Position numbers and translations under genes: made by a program
Shown here: piece by piece, positions 8,405 to 17,189 of the stretch
How the letters are laid out: each line of letters begins with the position of its first letter
Position numbering within the stretch: the stretch's first letter is position 1
Notes under the pieces: generated by a model
What the model saw: the letters and a program-made list of their open reading frames with translations, nothing else
What the model was told of the DNA's origin: nothing
The model's database searches: none
NCBI GenBank assembly: GCA_937872925.1
Contig: CALMUT010000283.1
Coordinates: 1 to 59,621 of the forward strand
Direction: 5' to 3'
DNA: 59,621 bases
Source of the DNA: an uncultured Myxococcales bacterium
Lineage (GTDB): Bacteria; Myxococcota_A; Polyangia; Polyangiales; Polyangiaceae

Positions 8405-9658
8405 CTACTCAGTGATGCTCGATTCGACTTCTTGCACTTGCTTGCCGAGCATGGACATCTGCGCGGCCATGGGCATCGGCTTGCCGGGCAAGAGCCCGTT
8501 GAAATACACCCAGCGGAACGCCAGCTTGCCGAGGTGGTTGATGCGGCTCTCTTCCAGAAGTGAGAACGGGCCAATGCCAGGCACGGGGAACTTCCCAGGA
8601 AGCGGCTCCACGTCGTAGTTGAAGTCGATCAGCATGCCCTTGCCGTGGCCGGTTTCCACGAAGCAGTTGGCGTGTCCGTCGAACTCTTCTTCCAGAGGTT
8701 TTCCAGCAATGTAGCGTTCCAGATTGATCACCATGCCGTCGGCTTCAAAATGCGCCACAGATCCGGCTTTAGAGGCGGGCACATCCGTGGCGTCGCCAAT
8801 CACGAAGATGTTGTTGTGGCCTTTGGCCTGGAGGGTGCGTGAGTCCGTCGGCACGAAGGACAGCTCATCGCCCAGCCCGGACGGCTCGATGAAGTCGGCA
8901 CCGGTATGCGTCGGGATCGTGACCAGCATGTCGAAGTCCAGGGAACGCCCGTCAAAGGAAACCAGGGCGTTCTTGCCGTCGTCTACGCTGGAAGCGGCGA
9001 ACTCTGTTTCGACGCGGATGTTCTTCTGCTCAAGCAGGTAGCCGAGCCTCTGCGAGGCGATGGGGCGGGTGAATGCGCCGTCCAAGGGCGTGGCGTACAC
9101 GATCTCCACTTGATTGCGGATACCGCGCTCCGTGAAATACGCATCCGCCAGAAATGCAAACTCAAGGGGAGCAACAGGACACTTGATGGGCATCTCTACG
9201 ATGTTGACAAGCAGGCGCCCACGCTCGAATTTCGCCAACATTTCGCGCAGCGCCAGCGAGCCTTGCAAGGTGTAGAAGTCGCTGATGCTCTTGTGCCAGC
9301 GCTTGTCGACTAGGCCCTCGGTCATGTCTGGGCGAACTTGGCTGCCCGTGGCGATGACCAGGATGTCATAGTCGAGCACGCTTTCGTCTTCGAGCACGAC
9401 GCGGTTCTTCTCGGGTTCGACGCGCTCCACGCCCTGACGTACCCACTCAACCCCGGACCCAAGCGTGTCGCCGCGCAAGCGCACCAGCTCCGATTCGTCC
9501 TTCGCGCCGAAGGGCAAGAACAGCAGGCCCGGCTGGTACAAGTGCGTGTCGCTGGGGTCGACAACGGAAACCCGCCACTCTTTCGACAAAGAGCGTCGCA
9601 TCCGGTTGGCGACGATGGTGCCCGCGGTGCCTGCACCCAGAATCAATAGGTGTTTCAT
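8405..9658 (-). CDS. Sulfide:quinone oxidoreductase-like FAD-dependent oxidoreductase
   Basis: 417 residues from ATG 9658 (MKHLLILGAG). The longer frame upstream is Arg-rich and lacks a start signal. The N-terminal Rossmann motif GAGTAG binds FAD. A second nucleotide motif follows near VIATGSQVRP, and IFVIGDATD is the usual C-terminal FAD motif. Two Cys are placed as in SQR and flavocytochrome c: C160 in PIKCPVAP and C332 in GHANCFVETG. These are the redox pair that oxidises sulfide. Enzymes of this group reduce quinone at the inner face of the membrane and release polysulfide. The downstream TusE- and DsrE-like genes would accept that sulfur. A rhodanese-linked or persulfide reductase role is the main alternative. 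Confidence 0.85.
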   Translation of the reverse strand: MKHLLILGAGTAGTIVANRMRRSLSKEWRVSVVDPSDTHLYQPGLLFLPFGAKDESELVRLRGDTLGSGVEWVRQGVERVEPEKNRVVLEDESVLDYDILVIATGSQVRPDMTEGLVDKRWHKSISDFYTLQGSLALREMLAKFERGRLLVNIVEMPIKCPVAPLEFAFLADAYFTERGIRNQVEIVYATPLDGAFTRPIASQRLGYLLEQKNIRVETEFAASSVDDGKNALVSFDGRSLDFDMLVTIPTHTGADFIEPSGLGDELSFVPTDSRTLQAKGHNNIFVIGDATDVPASKAGSVAHFEADGMVINLERYIAGKPLEEEFDGHANCFVETGHGKGMLIDFNYDVEPLPGKFPVPGIGPFSLLEESRINHLGKLAFRWVYFNGLLPGKPMPMAAQMSMLGKQVQEVESSITE

Positions 9659-9872
9659 CGGGCGAGACGAATGCACTCTGCGTGCCGAACGGTTTGTCCG
9701 AAGCTCCTTGATTCTGACCCGGCTGAGGCGATGGAAACGCCGGGGAAACGGCACTCTTTTTGGCGGCGCGAGGGCATGCTGCGGTGAGCTCAACTCCGCA
9801 AACGCGAATATTGTGCGCGGCGGCCCAAGTCGCCCGCTAGAACGGCGCGCGCCTTGGGGCTAGGAAGAAGCC

Positions 9873-11882
9873 ATGAGCGATGATTTTGCGTCCCAAGTGG
9901 CCGAAGGCTTGCCCAGCGATCTGCCCGATGCACCGGCGACGCTACCGGGTGTTGACCGCGCGCCACCACGCGCGCCGCAGCTTACATCCACAGAGGAGCA
10001 GCTCGCCCTCAAGAACGCGCTGCGTTACGTGCCGCGCATTTGGCACGCGCAGCTTGCGCCGGAGTTCGCCGAAGAGTTGCGCCAGCACGGGCACATCTAC
10101 ATGCATCGCCTACGCCCGCACTACGCAATGCACGCGCGCCCCATCGACGCCTATCCCGCCCGCTGTCGGCATGCAGCGGCGATCATGCTGATGATCCAGA
10201 ACAATCTGGACCCTGCGGTTGCGCAGTATCCCATGGAGCTGATCACTTACGGCGGCAATGGCGCCGTGTTTCAGAACTGGGCGCAGTACCGGCTCGCCAT
10301 GCAGCACTTGTCGCTCTTGAGTGAAGAAGAAACGCTGGTGCTCTATTCGGGCCACCCGCTGGGTCGCTTTCCTTCGTCGTCGAACGCACCCCGGGTAGTG
10401 CTCACCAACGGCATGATGGTGCCCAACTACTCGACCCGGGAAAATCTCGAGAAGTTCTCCGCACTCGGTGTGACCAGCTACGGACAGATGACTGCCGGGA
10501 GCTATATGTACATCGGCCCCCAAGGCATCGTGCATGGCACGACCATCACGCTCCTGGGCGCGGGACGACTGTATTTGAAAACCGGCAGCGACGGCCTCGC
10601 AGGCAAGGTATTCGTCACCTCGGGACTTGGCGGCATGAGTGGCGCGCAAGCAAAGGCCAGCGTGATAGCGGGCGCAGTGGGCGTGATTGCGGAGGTGAAT
10701 CCCGCCGCCGTGAAGAAGCGCCACGAACAAGGCTGGTTGATGGAAGTGGAGAGCGATCTCGACAAGTTGCTGAGTCGCATCGAACGCGCCCGCAAGGCAA
10801 AGGAGGCCGTGAGCCTTGGCTACGTCGGCAACATCGTCGACTTATGGGAACGGCTGGCCAAGGCTGGCATCGAAATCGACCTGGGTTCGGATCAGACGTC
10901 GCTCCACAACCCGTTTGGCGGGGGCTACTACCCTGCAGGCATGGCCTTCGATGCGGCGCGTTTGATGCTCGGCGCGGATCCCGACGGGTTCCGTGCGGCC
11001 GTGCAAGCCACGCTGCGCCGCCACGTTGCCGCGATCAACCAACTTGGAGACGCGGGCATGCACTTCTGGGACTACGGCAACGCCTTCTTGGTCGAGGCGG
11101 CCCGTGCGGGCGCGGACGTGGGCTCCAAAGATGGCGACTTCCGCTATCCGTCCTACGTCGAGCACATCATGGGGCCACAGTGTTTCGACTACGGCTTCGG
11201 CCCCTTTCGCTGGGTGTGCTGCTCGGGCAAACCGGAGGACTTGCGCGTTTCCGACGCCATTGCGGCCGAGGTGCTTTCGCAGCAGGCCAGCGCAGCGCCC
11301 CCGGACATCCGCCAGCAAATCCAAGACAACCTGCGCTGGATTGAACAGGCGGAAGAAAACGCGATGGTCGTCGGCTCACAAGCGCGCATCTTGTACGCAG
11401 ATGCGGAAGGGCGCCGTGCTATCGCCGCGAGTTTCAACGCCGCCATCGCCTCGGGGCGCATTACGGCGCCCATCGTGCTGGGCCGCGACCACCACGACAC
11501 CTCTGGCACGGACTCGCCCTGGCGCGAGACGGCGAACATCCGAGACGGTTCGCGCTTCTGCGCGGACATGTCAGTGCACAACTTCGTCGGCGACGCGTTC
11601 CGCGGCGCCACTTGGGTCAGCTTGCATAACGGCGGCGGCGTGGGCTGGGGCGAAGTGATGAACGGTGGCTTTGGCCTGGTGCTCGACGGAAGCGCGGACG
11701 CCGCCAAACGCGCCCATGGCATGCTCGGCTGGGACGTTAGCAACGGCGTGGCACGACGCGCCTGGGCGCAGAACCCAGGAGCCATCGCTGCGACGCGACG
11801 CGCCATGGAGCGCGAGCCCGGGCTTTCCGTGACGCTGCCCGAGGAAGCCGACGACGCGCTGATCAAAGCGGCGCTTTCCTAG
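9873..11882 (+). CDS. hutU: Urocanate hydratase, long form
   Basis: 669 residues, against about 555 for the usual bacterial HutU. The length and the extra N-terminal and internal segments match the long urocanases found in animals and some bacteria. Conserved family sequence is clear: ITYGGNGAVFQNWAQYRL, the NAD-binding SGLGGMSGAQ, LGSDQTSLHNPFGGGYYP, and LHNGGGVGWGEVMNGGFG near the C-terminus. The enzyme uses tightly bound NAD+ to hydrate urocanate to imidazolone propionate in histidine degradation, in the cytoplasm. AGGAAG lies seven bases before the ATG. No other hut gene is in the window. The divergent 214 bp towards the SQR-like operon should contain its promoter. Confidence 0.93.
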   Translation: MSDDFASQVAEGLPSDLPDAPATLPGVDRAPPRAPQLTSTEEQLALKNALRYVPRIWHAQLAPEFAEELRQHGHIYMHRLRPHYAMHARPIDAYPARCRHAAAIMLMIQNNLDPAVAQYPMELITYGGNGAVFQNWAQYRLAMQHLSLLSEEETLVLYSGHPLGRFPSSSNAPRVVLTNGMMVPNYSTRENLEKFSALGVTSYGQMTAGSYMYIGPQGIVHGTTITLLGAGRLYLKTGSDGLAGKVFVTSGLGGMSGAQAKASVIAGAVGVIAEVNPAAVKKRHEQGWLMEVESDLDKLLSRIERARKAKEAVSLGYVGNIVDLWERLAKAGIEIDLGSDQTSLHNPFGGGYYPAGMAFDAARLMLGADPDGFRAAVQATLRRHVAAINQLGDAGMHFWDYGNAFLVEAARAGADVGSKDGDFRYPSYVEHIMGPQCFDYGFGPFRWVCCSGKPEDLRVSDAIAAEVLSQQASAAPPDIRQQIQDNLRWIEQAEENAMVVGSQARILYADAEGRRAIAASFNAAIASGRITAPIVLGRDHHDTSGTDSPWRETANIRDGSRFCADMSVHNFVGDAFRGATWVSLHNGGGVGWGEVMNGGFGLVLDGSADAAKRAHGMLGWDVSNGVARRAWAQNPGAIAATRRAMEREPGLSVTLPEEADDALIKAALS

Positions 11883-11948
11883 GTCGATTTGAGGGCGGCA
11901 TGATGGCCGTCACATCCCCTCGGCGCCAAAGCGGGGACCATTGAGGTC

Positions 11949-13763
11949 ATGATCCGATCGGTTCCGGCGCTCACACTGCTTTCAATCTTGTGCACCTCCG
12001 GTGCGGTTTCAGCGCAGGTGTCCGGCGTCGTGAAGGACAAGGCCAGCGGGCTGCCCGTCGCCGACGCTTTGGTCACCGTGCAGGCAAAGGGCATTCGCGC
12101 GCAGACCGATGCTAGCGGGAACTTCAGCTTGTCCGGTGCTAGCGGCAGCGGCTTGGTCATCGTGGCGGCGAAACAGGGTTTCTACAACTCTGGCGTCAAC
12201 GCAGACGCGCCCGCCACGAACCTGAACATCGAGCTCGAAGGCGTAGACCTGACACCGGACCCGAACCACGTATTCGATTCGCCCGGTTCATGCGGAGTTT
12301 GCCACACCGACCAGTACGCAGAGTGGGCCAAGTCGCCCATGAAACACGCCGGCGAGAACACTTGGGTCTACGACATCTACGACGGGTCGGGCACAAGCTA
12401 CGGGACGGGTGGCTTCGTCTACACCCGGGACTCGGTGCACGCCGCCAAGTTCCCGGAAAGTGACTGTGCCTCTTGCCACCAGCCCGAGCCCTGGATCAAG
12501 CAGCCATACATCGCCATGGAGCCGCTCTCGGCGCTTTCCGACGAGGCCAAGAACGGTGTGTCCTGTGTGGTGTGCCATCAGATGGCGAACGTCGATGGGA
12601 CCAAGCCGAACTTCCCGGGCGTGTATCCCGGCGTCGTGACTATGGCTCGGCCCGCCGTCAGCGCGCCGGTGGTGTTCGGCCTGCTCGGCGACGCGACCTT
12701 TGTGCAGGGCAGCATGCGCCCGGCGTATCAGCCGCAACTGGCGGCGCTGGTATGCGCTACGTGCCATCAGGACAAGAACGACCCGGACGGCGACGGAGAC
12801 TTCGAAGAAGCCGACGGCGTGATCAGCGAGCCAACGTATCTAGAGTGGTTGAACTCGCCGTACTCAGATCCGAAGTCTCCCCGTCATGCCACTTGCGTCA
12901 CCTGCCATATGAAGGCGACCGGAGCGGCCCAAGCCTGCAATCAAATAACGCCGCCCCTCGGGCGCCCCAACGGGGAAGTGCGCGCGCACAACTTCCCAGG
13001 CACCACCCCCGAGTTCTTGGAAAACGCCGTCAGCCTCGGCCTGGAAGCCAAAGTCGAAGGACAGACCGTCACGGCGACAGTCACCCTCGAAAACGATCTG
13101 ACCGGACACCACGTTCCAACCGGCGTGACCATCCGCAACATGATCCTGCTCGTCGAAGCTTGGCGCGCCCAGGACGACAAGAAGCTGACCTTCGTGGGCA
13201 CGCAGAAGATCCACGACCTAGGCGGCGTCGGCGATCCCGCCCAAGGGTACTACGCAGGCCTGCCCGGAAAGCTATACGCAAAGATCAACGAAGACGCGAC
13301 GGGCAAAGGGCCGACCTTCTTCACCGACGCGGTGAAGATCACTGCGGACAACCGCTTGGCCCCTCTCGAGAAGGACACGACCAGCTACAGCTTCGAGCTG
13401 CCCGCGGATGGCGGAGAGCTCCACGTGCGCGCACGCGTGATCTACCGCCGCTCTTGGCGCGCGCTCACGGACGCCAAGAAGTGGACCGAAGACGGGCACG
13501 GCAAGCCGCTGGCGGACGTGCAGGCGCCTTACTTCGGGCACCTGATGGAAGAGGCCGAACGCACGATTGACTTGCCCTTCGACTGCGACGCCGGACAGTG
13601 TCCCGACGCGGGCACCGACGCGGGCGCCGGCGGAAGCTCCGCAAAGCCAGCTTCGGACGATGGCGGCTGTGGCTGCCGCTCGACGCGTTCCAAGCGAGCG
13701 CCGGGCCCATGGCTGTTCCTGATCCTGCTGGCCGCACTGCGCAGACGGCGCCGCGCGCCTTGA
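11949..13763 (+). CDS. Pentaheme c-type cytochrome with CarboxypepD_reg-like domain and MYXO-CTERM tail
   Basis: 604 residues. A signal peptide covers about residues 1-22. Residues 24-100 look like a carboxypeptidase regulatory-like (CNA-B/transthyretin-type) beta domain (VSGVVKDKASGLPVADALV). Five CXXCH heme sites follow: CGVCH 115, CASCH 173, CVVCH 206, CATCH 269 and CVTCH 316, with spacing like cytochrome c554-type multiheme proteins. Residues 340-550 form a beta-rich domain without heme motifs. The end is Asp/Ala/Gly-rich and closes with GGCGC, a hydrophobic helix and RRRRR, a MYXO-CTERM sorting tail. It is predicted to be exported, heme-loaded and anchored at the cell surface, where it could pass electrons outward. 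The electron donor and acceptor are unknown. Confidence 0.88.
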   Translation: MIRSVPALTLLSILCTSGAVSAQVSGVVKDKASGLPVADALVTVQAKGIRAQTDASGNFSLSGASGSGLVIVAAKQGFYNSGVNADAPATNLNIELEGVDLTPDPNHVFDSPGSCGVCHTDQYAEWAKSPMKHAGENTWVYDIYDGSGTSYGTGGFVYTRDSVHAAKFPESDCASCHQPEPWIKQPYIAMEPLSALSDEAKNGVSCVVCHQMANVDGTKPNFPGVYPGVVTMARPAVSAPVVFGLLGDATFVQGSMRPAYQPQLAALVCATCHQDKNDPDGDGDFEEADGVISEPTYLEWLNSPYSDPKSPRHATCVTCHMKATGAAQACNQITPPLGRPNGEVRAHNFPGTTPEFLENAVSLGLEAKVEGQTVTATVTLENDLTGHHVPTGVTIRNMILLVEAWRAQDDKKLTFVGTQKIHDLGGVGDPAQGYYAGLPGKLYAKINEDATGKGPTFFTDAVKITADNRLAPLEKDTTSYSFELPADGGELHVRARVIYRRSWRALTDAKKWTEDGHGKPLADVQAPYFGHLMEEAERTIDLPFDCDAGQCPDAGTDAGAGGSSAKPASDDGGCGCRSTRSKRAPGPWLFLILLAALRRRRRAP

Positions 13764-13841
13764 GGGCCCGCACTTCCGAGCGCGGAGGTCGTCCCAAGGA
13801 CCGCCAACAATAAAGCAAAAATCTAGGCATTCTCGCCGGAG

Positions 13842-13873
13842 AAGCATTGGTAACTTGCCGGTTACCAATGCTT
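13842..13873. promoter_or_regulatory. 13-bp perfect inverted repeat before beta-barrel gene
   Basis: AAGCATTGGTAAC (13842-13854) and its exact complement (13861-13873) are separated by six bases. The repeat sits 18 bp before the ATG at 13891, inside the likely 5' leader. There is no T run after it, so a terminator is unlikely. It could be an operator or an mRNA hairpin near the ribosome site. Confidence 0.6.
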
Positions 13874-13890
13874 TCCTCTATATCGATCCC

Positions 13891-14541
13891 ATGTCTGCCA
13901 ATCCGATGATGCGTCGCTCTCTCTCTGCCCTCTTCACCCTGGGCGTTCTGAGTGTGGCCGCCGCTGCAAACGCGCAAGACGCAGGCGCGCGTACCCACGA
14001 TGGCTTCCACCTCAGCTTGGGTGTCGGCGCGGCCTACACCACCACGAGCGTTAGCCTGGATCCCGAAGCAGCCAACCCACCGGACATTTCCGTGACGGGC
14101 TTCGGCGTCGCGGGCCATTTGTTGATTGGCGGCACGGTCGCACCAGGACTCGTCATCGGCGGTGGCAACATGGGCTTCCACGTCTTTTCACCCAAGGTCG
14201 ATGTCGACGGTACCGAAACCGATGCGGATGGCGCTTTCGCGGGCAATCTGCTCGGCGTGTACGCGGACTACTACTTCGACAATCACGAAGGCCTGCACGC
14301 CCTCGCGCTGCTTGGCCTCGCAACGCTAGACGATGGCGACGACCGCACAGACAAACTGGCGGTGGGATTCGGAGCGGCGCTTGGCGTCGGCTACGAAATG
14401 TGGGTGGCCGACGAATGGAGCATCGGCGCCCTCGGCCGCGTACAGTTCATTTCCACGGCCGTCGAATTCGAAACCATCAAGGCCGACATCAAGTACCAAA
14501 CCGTGGCGCCGGCGTTGCTACTGACTGCGACGTATCATTGA
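13891..14541 (+). CDS. Putative outer-membrane beta-barrel protein
   Basis: 216 residues from ATG 13891 (MSANPMMRRSLSAL); ATG 13906 (MRRSLSAL preceded by Met) is an equally reasonable start. An upstream TTG at 13855 is rejected because it lies in the hairpin loop. A signal peptide ends at about ANAQDAG. The mature part alternates hydrophobic and polar residues with many Gly and aromatic residues (FHLSLGVGAAYTTTSVSL, VIGGGNMGFHVFSP, YADYYFDNHEG), typical of OmpW/OMP_b-brl-type eight-stranded barrels. The stop overlaps the stop of the convergent lipoprotein gene by seven bases. No transport or enzymatic role can be assigned. Confidence 0.72.
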   Translation: MSANPMMRRSLSALFTLGVLSVAAAANAQDAGARTHDGFHLSLGVGAAYTTTSVSLDPEAANPPDISVTGFGVAGHLLIGGTVAPGLVIGGGNMGFHVFSPKVDVDGTETDADGAFAGNLLGVYADYYFDNHEGLHALALLGLATLDDGDDRTDKLAVGFGAALGVGYEMWVADEWSIGALGRVQFISTAVEFETIKADIKYQTVAPALLLTATYH

Positions 14542-15857
14542 GCCGGGCGTACTTCCACTTTCGTTGAGCCGTCGTTCATCAATACGACACCCACGCCGAT
14601 CAGCGCCGCGCCGCCGCCCAAGGTGACCAGCCCCCAGGTCTTCAGATCGCTGGCCGTGCCGTCGCTCTTGCCAGAGCTGTCGCTGCCCACGAGAAAACCC
14701 GTCATCAGCAAGCTGAGTCCCGTGACCGCTGAGAGCGTGCCCACACTGAGACTGGTCACGCCCCAACCCATGGACGCACCGCTGCCGGGTTCGACGTCTA
14801 AGTGCACGTCGCCCTCCTTGTCGTAGAGGCTGATGGGCGCAGAAAACGGGATGTCGTCCCGGCCGACGGCAAGCCGCTGGCCGACGCGGGCGTCCAGCCA
14901 CTGCCCACACTCCCCACGGCACAGCAGTTGGCTCGGGCCCAGCGTGCGAAACCCGCCCGCTGCCGGTTCGAGGCGGGACACGCCCATACCATGCAGCTCA
15001 ACGGGCTCTGGACTGTTGATGAACACGCGCACCACGCCGGGTCCCGGCCGCACATCCGCCCCGGGGCTAGACGAACCGAGACCACCGCCAGCGACGCTGG
15101 GGGCGAGGGGGGTCGAAGCGGAAACGGCCAAGTCTGCTATCGGCGTGACCTCCACGCGCAGCAGCGCGGCGCAGCCCTCCGGCGGCGTCTGGTCCGTCGA
15201 CGTCGACCCGGTGCACGCCGCGGCATCGCCGTCGCGGTTGATCAGCTGCTTTTCTCGACTGGAGCCTCCGCCCGCCTTGGCACCGAGCACGCCCACTGCG
15301 CCTGCCACCGACGAACTGGCCCCCGCCGAGAATTCGAAAGCCCCCACGGTGAGCCCCGTGATCACGTGGGTGGCGCGATCGCACGCCCCTTCGAGCTTGC
15401 TGTCGTCGGCCGTGGCGGCGTCGTAGCGCCCAACCACGTGCATGGCCACTTCGAGTACACCGGCTTGCTCCAGCTTGCCTTCGAGCTTGGCGGCGCCCAC
15501 GGGCAATTCCGTGTAGAGCTCATCGGCGTCGCGGATGGCGACGCGTTCCAATTTGCGCGTGGTGGGCGTGAAGCGATAGTTGCCGGTCACGGCGCAGCGC
15601 GGCAACACTTCCATCTCACAGCCGGAGTAGCGCACCGCCGCGATACCGCGTTTCGCTGCGGCTTCTAGCTGCGCCCGGTCCGCCGCCGGCCACTCGACGA
15701 TCAGCGGCCGCGTAGAACTCTTGACGATGCCGCACTTGGTCTGACCCTCGGGATTGAACTGCGGCAACTTTGGTTCCGGCGCCGCGCCGCGCCCGCATCC
15801 GCCAGCGGCCATGGCCAACGCGCAGAGGGCGGCGCGGCCGGGAAACTGAGCCTTCAA
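14535..15857 (-). CDS. Putative lipoprotein with two C-terminal hydrophobic segments
   Basis: 440 residues if translation starts at TTG 15857. That codon overlaps the TGA of the upstream gene (TTGA), a layout typical of translational coupling, and gives a lipoprotein signal ending MAAGGC. An ATG at the MAAGG position leaves too short a signal. The frame remains open upstream but only antisense to Cys-rich coding of the neighbouring gene, so that extension is not real. The mature protein has scattered Cys (SGCEMEVLPRCAV), a Ser/Gly-rich middle and two hydrophobic stretches near the end (VTGLSLLMTGFLVG and GGGAALIGVGVVLM). I do not recognise the family. It is co-transcribed with the Cys-rich lipoprotein before it. 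Confidence 0.68.
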   Translation of the reverse strand: MKAQFPGRAALCALAMAAGGCGRGAAPEPKLPQFNPEGQTKCGIVKSSTRPLIVEWPAADRAQLEAAAKRGIAAVRYSGCEMEVLPRCAVTGNYRFTPTTRKLERVAIRDADELYTELPVGAAKLEGKLEQAGVLEVAMHVVGRYDAATADDSKLEGACDRATHVITGLTVGAFEFSAGASSSVAGAVGVLGAKAGGGSSREKQLINRDGDAAACTGSTSTDQTPPEGCAALLRVEVTPIADLAVSASTPLAPSVAGGGLGSSSPGADVRPGPGVVRVFINSPEPVELHGMGVSRLEPAAGGFRTLGPSQLLCRGECGQWLDARVGQRLAVGRDDIPFSAPISLYDKEGDVHLDVEPGSGASMGWGVTSLSVGTLSAVTGLSLLMTGFLVGSDSSGKSDGTASDLKTWGLVTLGGGAALIGVGVVLMNDGSTKVEVRPAQ

Positions 15858-17035
15858 TTGCACACGCCGATGAATAGACTGCACGACTGCGAGCAGCAAT
15901 CCGAATGCGCGCTGCACGGGCCGTTTGTGCCCTGGCACGACGGGGGCTTCACCTCGCTGGCGGCGATCTTGAGTGGGACCGAAAACGTGCCGCCTAGGGG
16001 AGCATTTCCGGAGAAGACGCCTTTGTAGCTGCCGCTCATCACGCCGTCGCAAACGCCGGGTGTCGAGGCAAACTTCAGCTGACTCAGAGTCACCTCGCAC
16101 ATCTGCGATTTGTCGACAGTCTGCCAGCCGTTTTGGTAGCGCAGCACGGCGCAGCCGACGCTGCCGTTGGGCGGATACGAGAGTTGCCCGGGCTTGGCGA
16201 AGAAGTACACGCCGATGACGACGTCGCCATTGCTGGTCGATGCCTTGGGCAGCAAGATCAGCTTCACGTTGCCGGAAGGATCCGTCTGCACTGTACTGAC
16301 GCTGACTTGCGGAGTGACGCTGTTGACCGTGCCAGTGGACCATCCGGTTCCCGTGCAGTTGACTAGGTCGTGGCCGCTCGTGGCGCCGCCGCTGCCACTT
16401 GTGCCACCGTTGCCGCCGCCCGTGCCACCGCTGCCAGATCCGGGCATGCAGGCGCCCAGAGTGCCCAATGTGGGATCGATGGCAGCGCAGGCGGTGTTGC
16501 CGCCGCAATCGGCATTGCTACAACAGAACGGTACGCAGGTGCCCGGCGACCCGGTGCACACGGACCCTGGCACACAAAACGGGCCGTCCTTTGCGTTGCA
16601 CGCGCCACCGACGGGCGCGGGATTCGGCGGCGGATAACACACCAAATGCGAGACTTGGTTTTCGTCGATGCCGATGTCACAGGCAGCGCCACCGGTGCAG
16701 CCAGCGTTGGTCAGCGGGTTGCACTCGGCGCTGGCGCCATTGAAGCAGCCCGCCGGCAGCGCGATCCCACTCGCCCCCCCTGCTCCGGCGCCACCGCTCG
16801 CGGCGGTTGCGCCGCTGCCCCCGCTGTTTTCGCCGCCGGTGCTCGCGCCGCCGGTCGCTGTGGATGCGCCCGTTCCCGCAGCACCGCCGAAGGCGCCAAA
16901 GGCACCGAATCCCCCGCCCCCGCTCGAAGCGCCGGCCCCACCGACGCCCGTATCCGACGAGGATTTCGCGATGCAACCGGTCGCCAAGAGGGCGCCGACG
17001 ACCAAGAAAAGTGACGTAGTTCTAACAGGTTGCAT
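15854..17035 (-). CDS. Cys-rich lipoprotein with Gly/Ala/Ser spacer
   Basis: 393 residues from ATG 17035 (MQPVRTTSLFLVVGALLATGC, read with the lipobox LATGC). About 75 residues of Gly/Ser/Ala/Thr spacer follow. Next is a Cys-rich region with dickkopf/EGF-like spacing (GGACNAKDGPFCVPGSVC, FCCSNADCGGNTAC) and a second Gly-rich linker. A beta-rich domain of about 130 residues comes next, and a last Cys cluster (CSAHSDCCSQSCS) ends the protein. It is expected on the cell surface. Its stop overlaps the next gene's TTG start, so the two probably form an operon and may act together. The function is unknown. Confidence 0.75.
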   Translation of the reverse strand: MQPVRTTSLFLVVGALLATGCIAKSSSDTGVGGAGASSGGGGFGAFGAFGGAAGTGASTATGGASTGGENSGGSGATAASGGAGAGGASGIALPAGCFNGASAECNPLTNAGCTGGAACDIGIDENQVSHLVCYPPPNPAPVGGACNAKDGPFCVPGSVCTGSPGTCVPFCCSNADCGGNTACAAIDPTLGTLGACMPGSGSGGTGGGNGGTSGSGGATSGHDLVNCTGTGWSTGTVNSVTPQVSVSTVQTDPSGNVKLILLPKASTSNGDVVIGVYFFAKPGQLSYPPNGSVGCAVLRYQNGWQTVDKSQMCEVTLSQLKFASTPGVCDGVMSGSYKGVFSGNAPLGGTFSVPLKIAASEVKPPSCQGTNGPCSAHSDCCSQSCSLFIGVCN

Positions 17036-17189
17036 GGTTGCCTTCTCATATTCGGCACCCGCGTCCGTCGCACTCCGTGGGAGTCGGACCCAGGCACAAG
17101 CGTTGGGATGAGCCTGCGGGGCTCCGCCAGTCGCAGAAAAAGCGACGCCGGCCGACGAGGCCGGGCAGTTCGCCGCTAGACTCGGCGCC

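Noticed and set aside
15858..16508. Upstream extension of the lipoprotein frame at 14535-15857
   Set aside because: It would bury the signal peptide and overlaps, in another frame, the Cys-rich lipoprotein whose coding is well supported.
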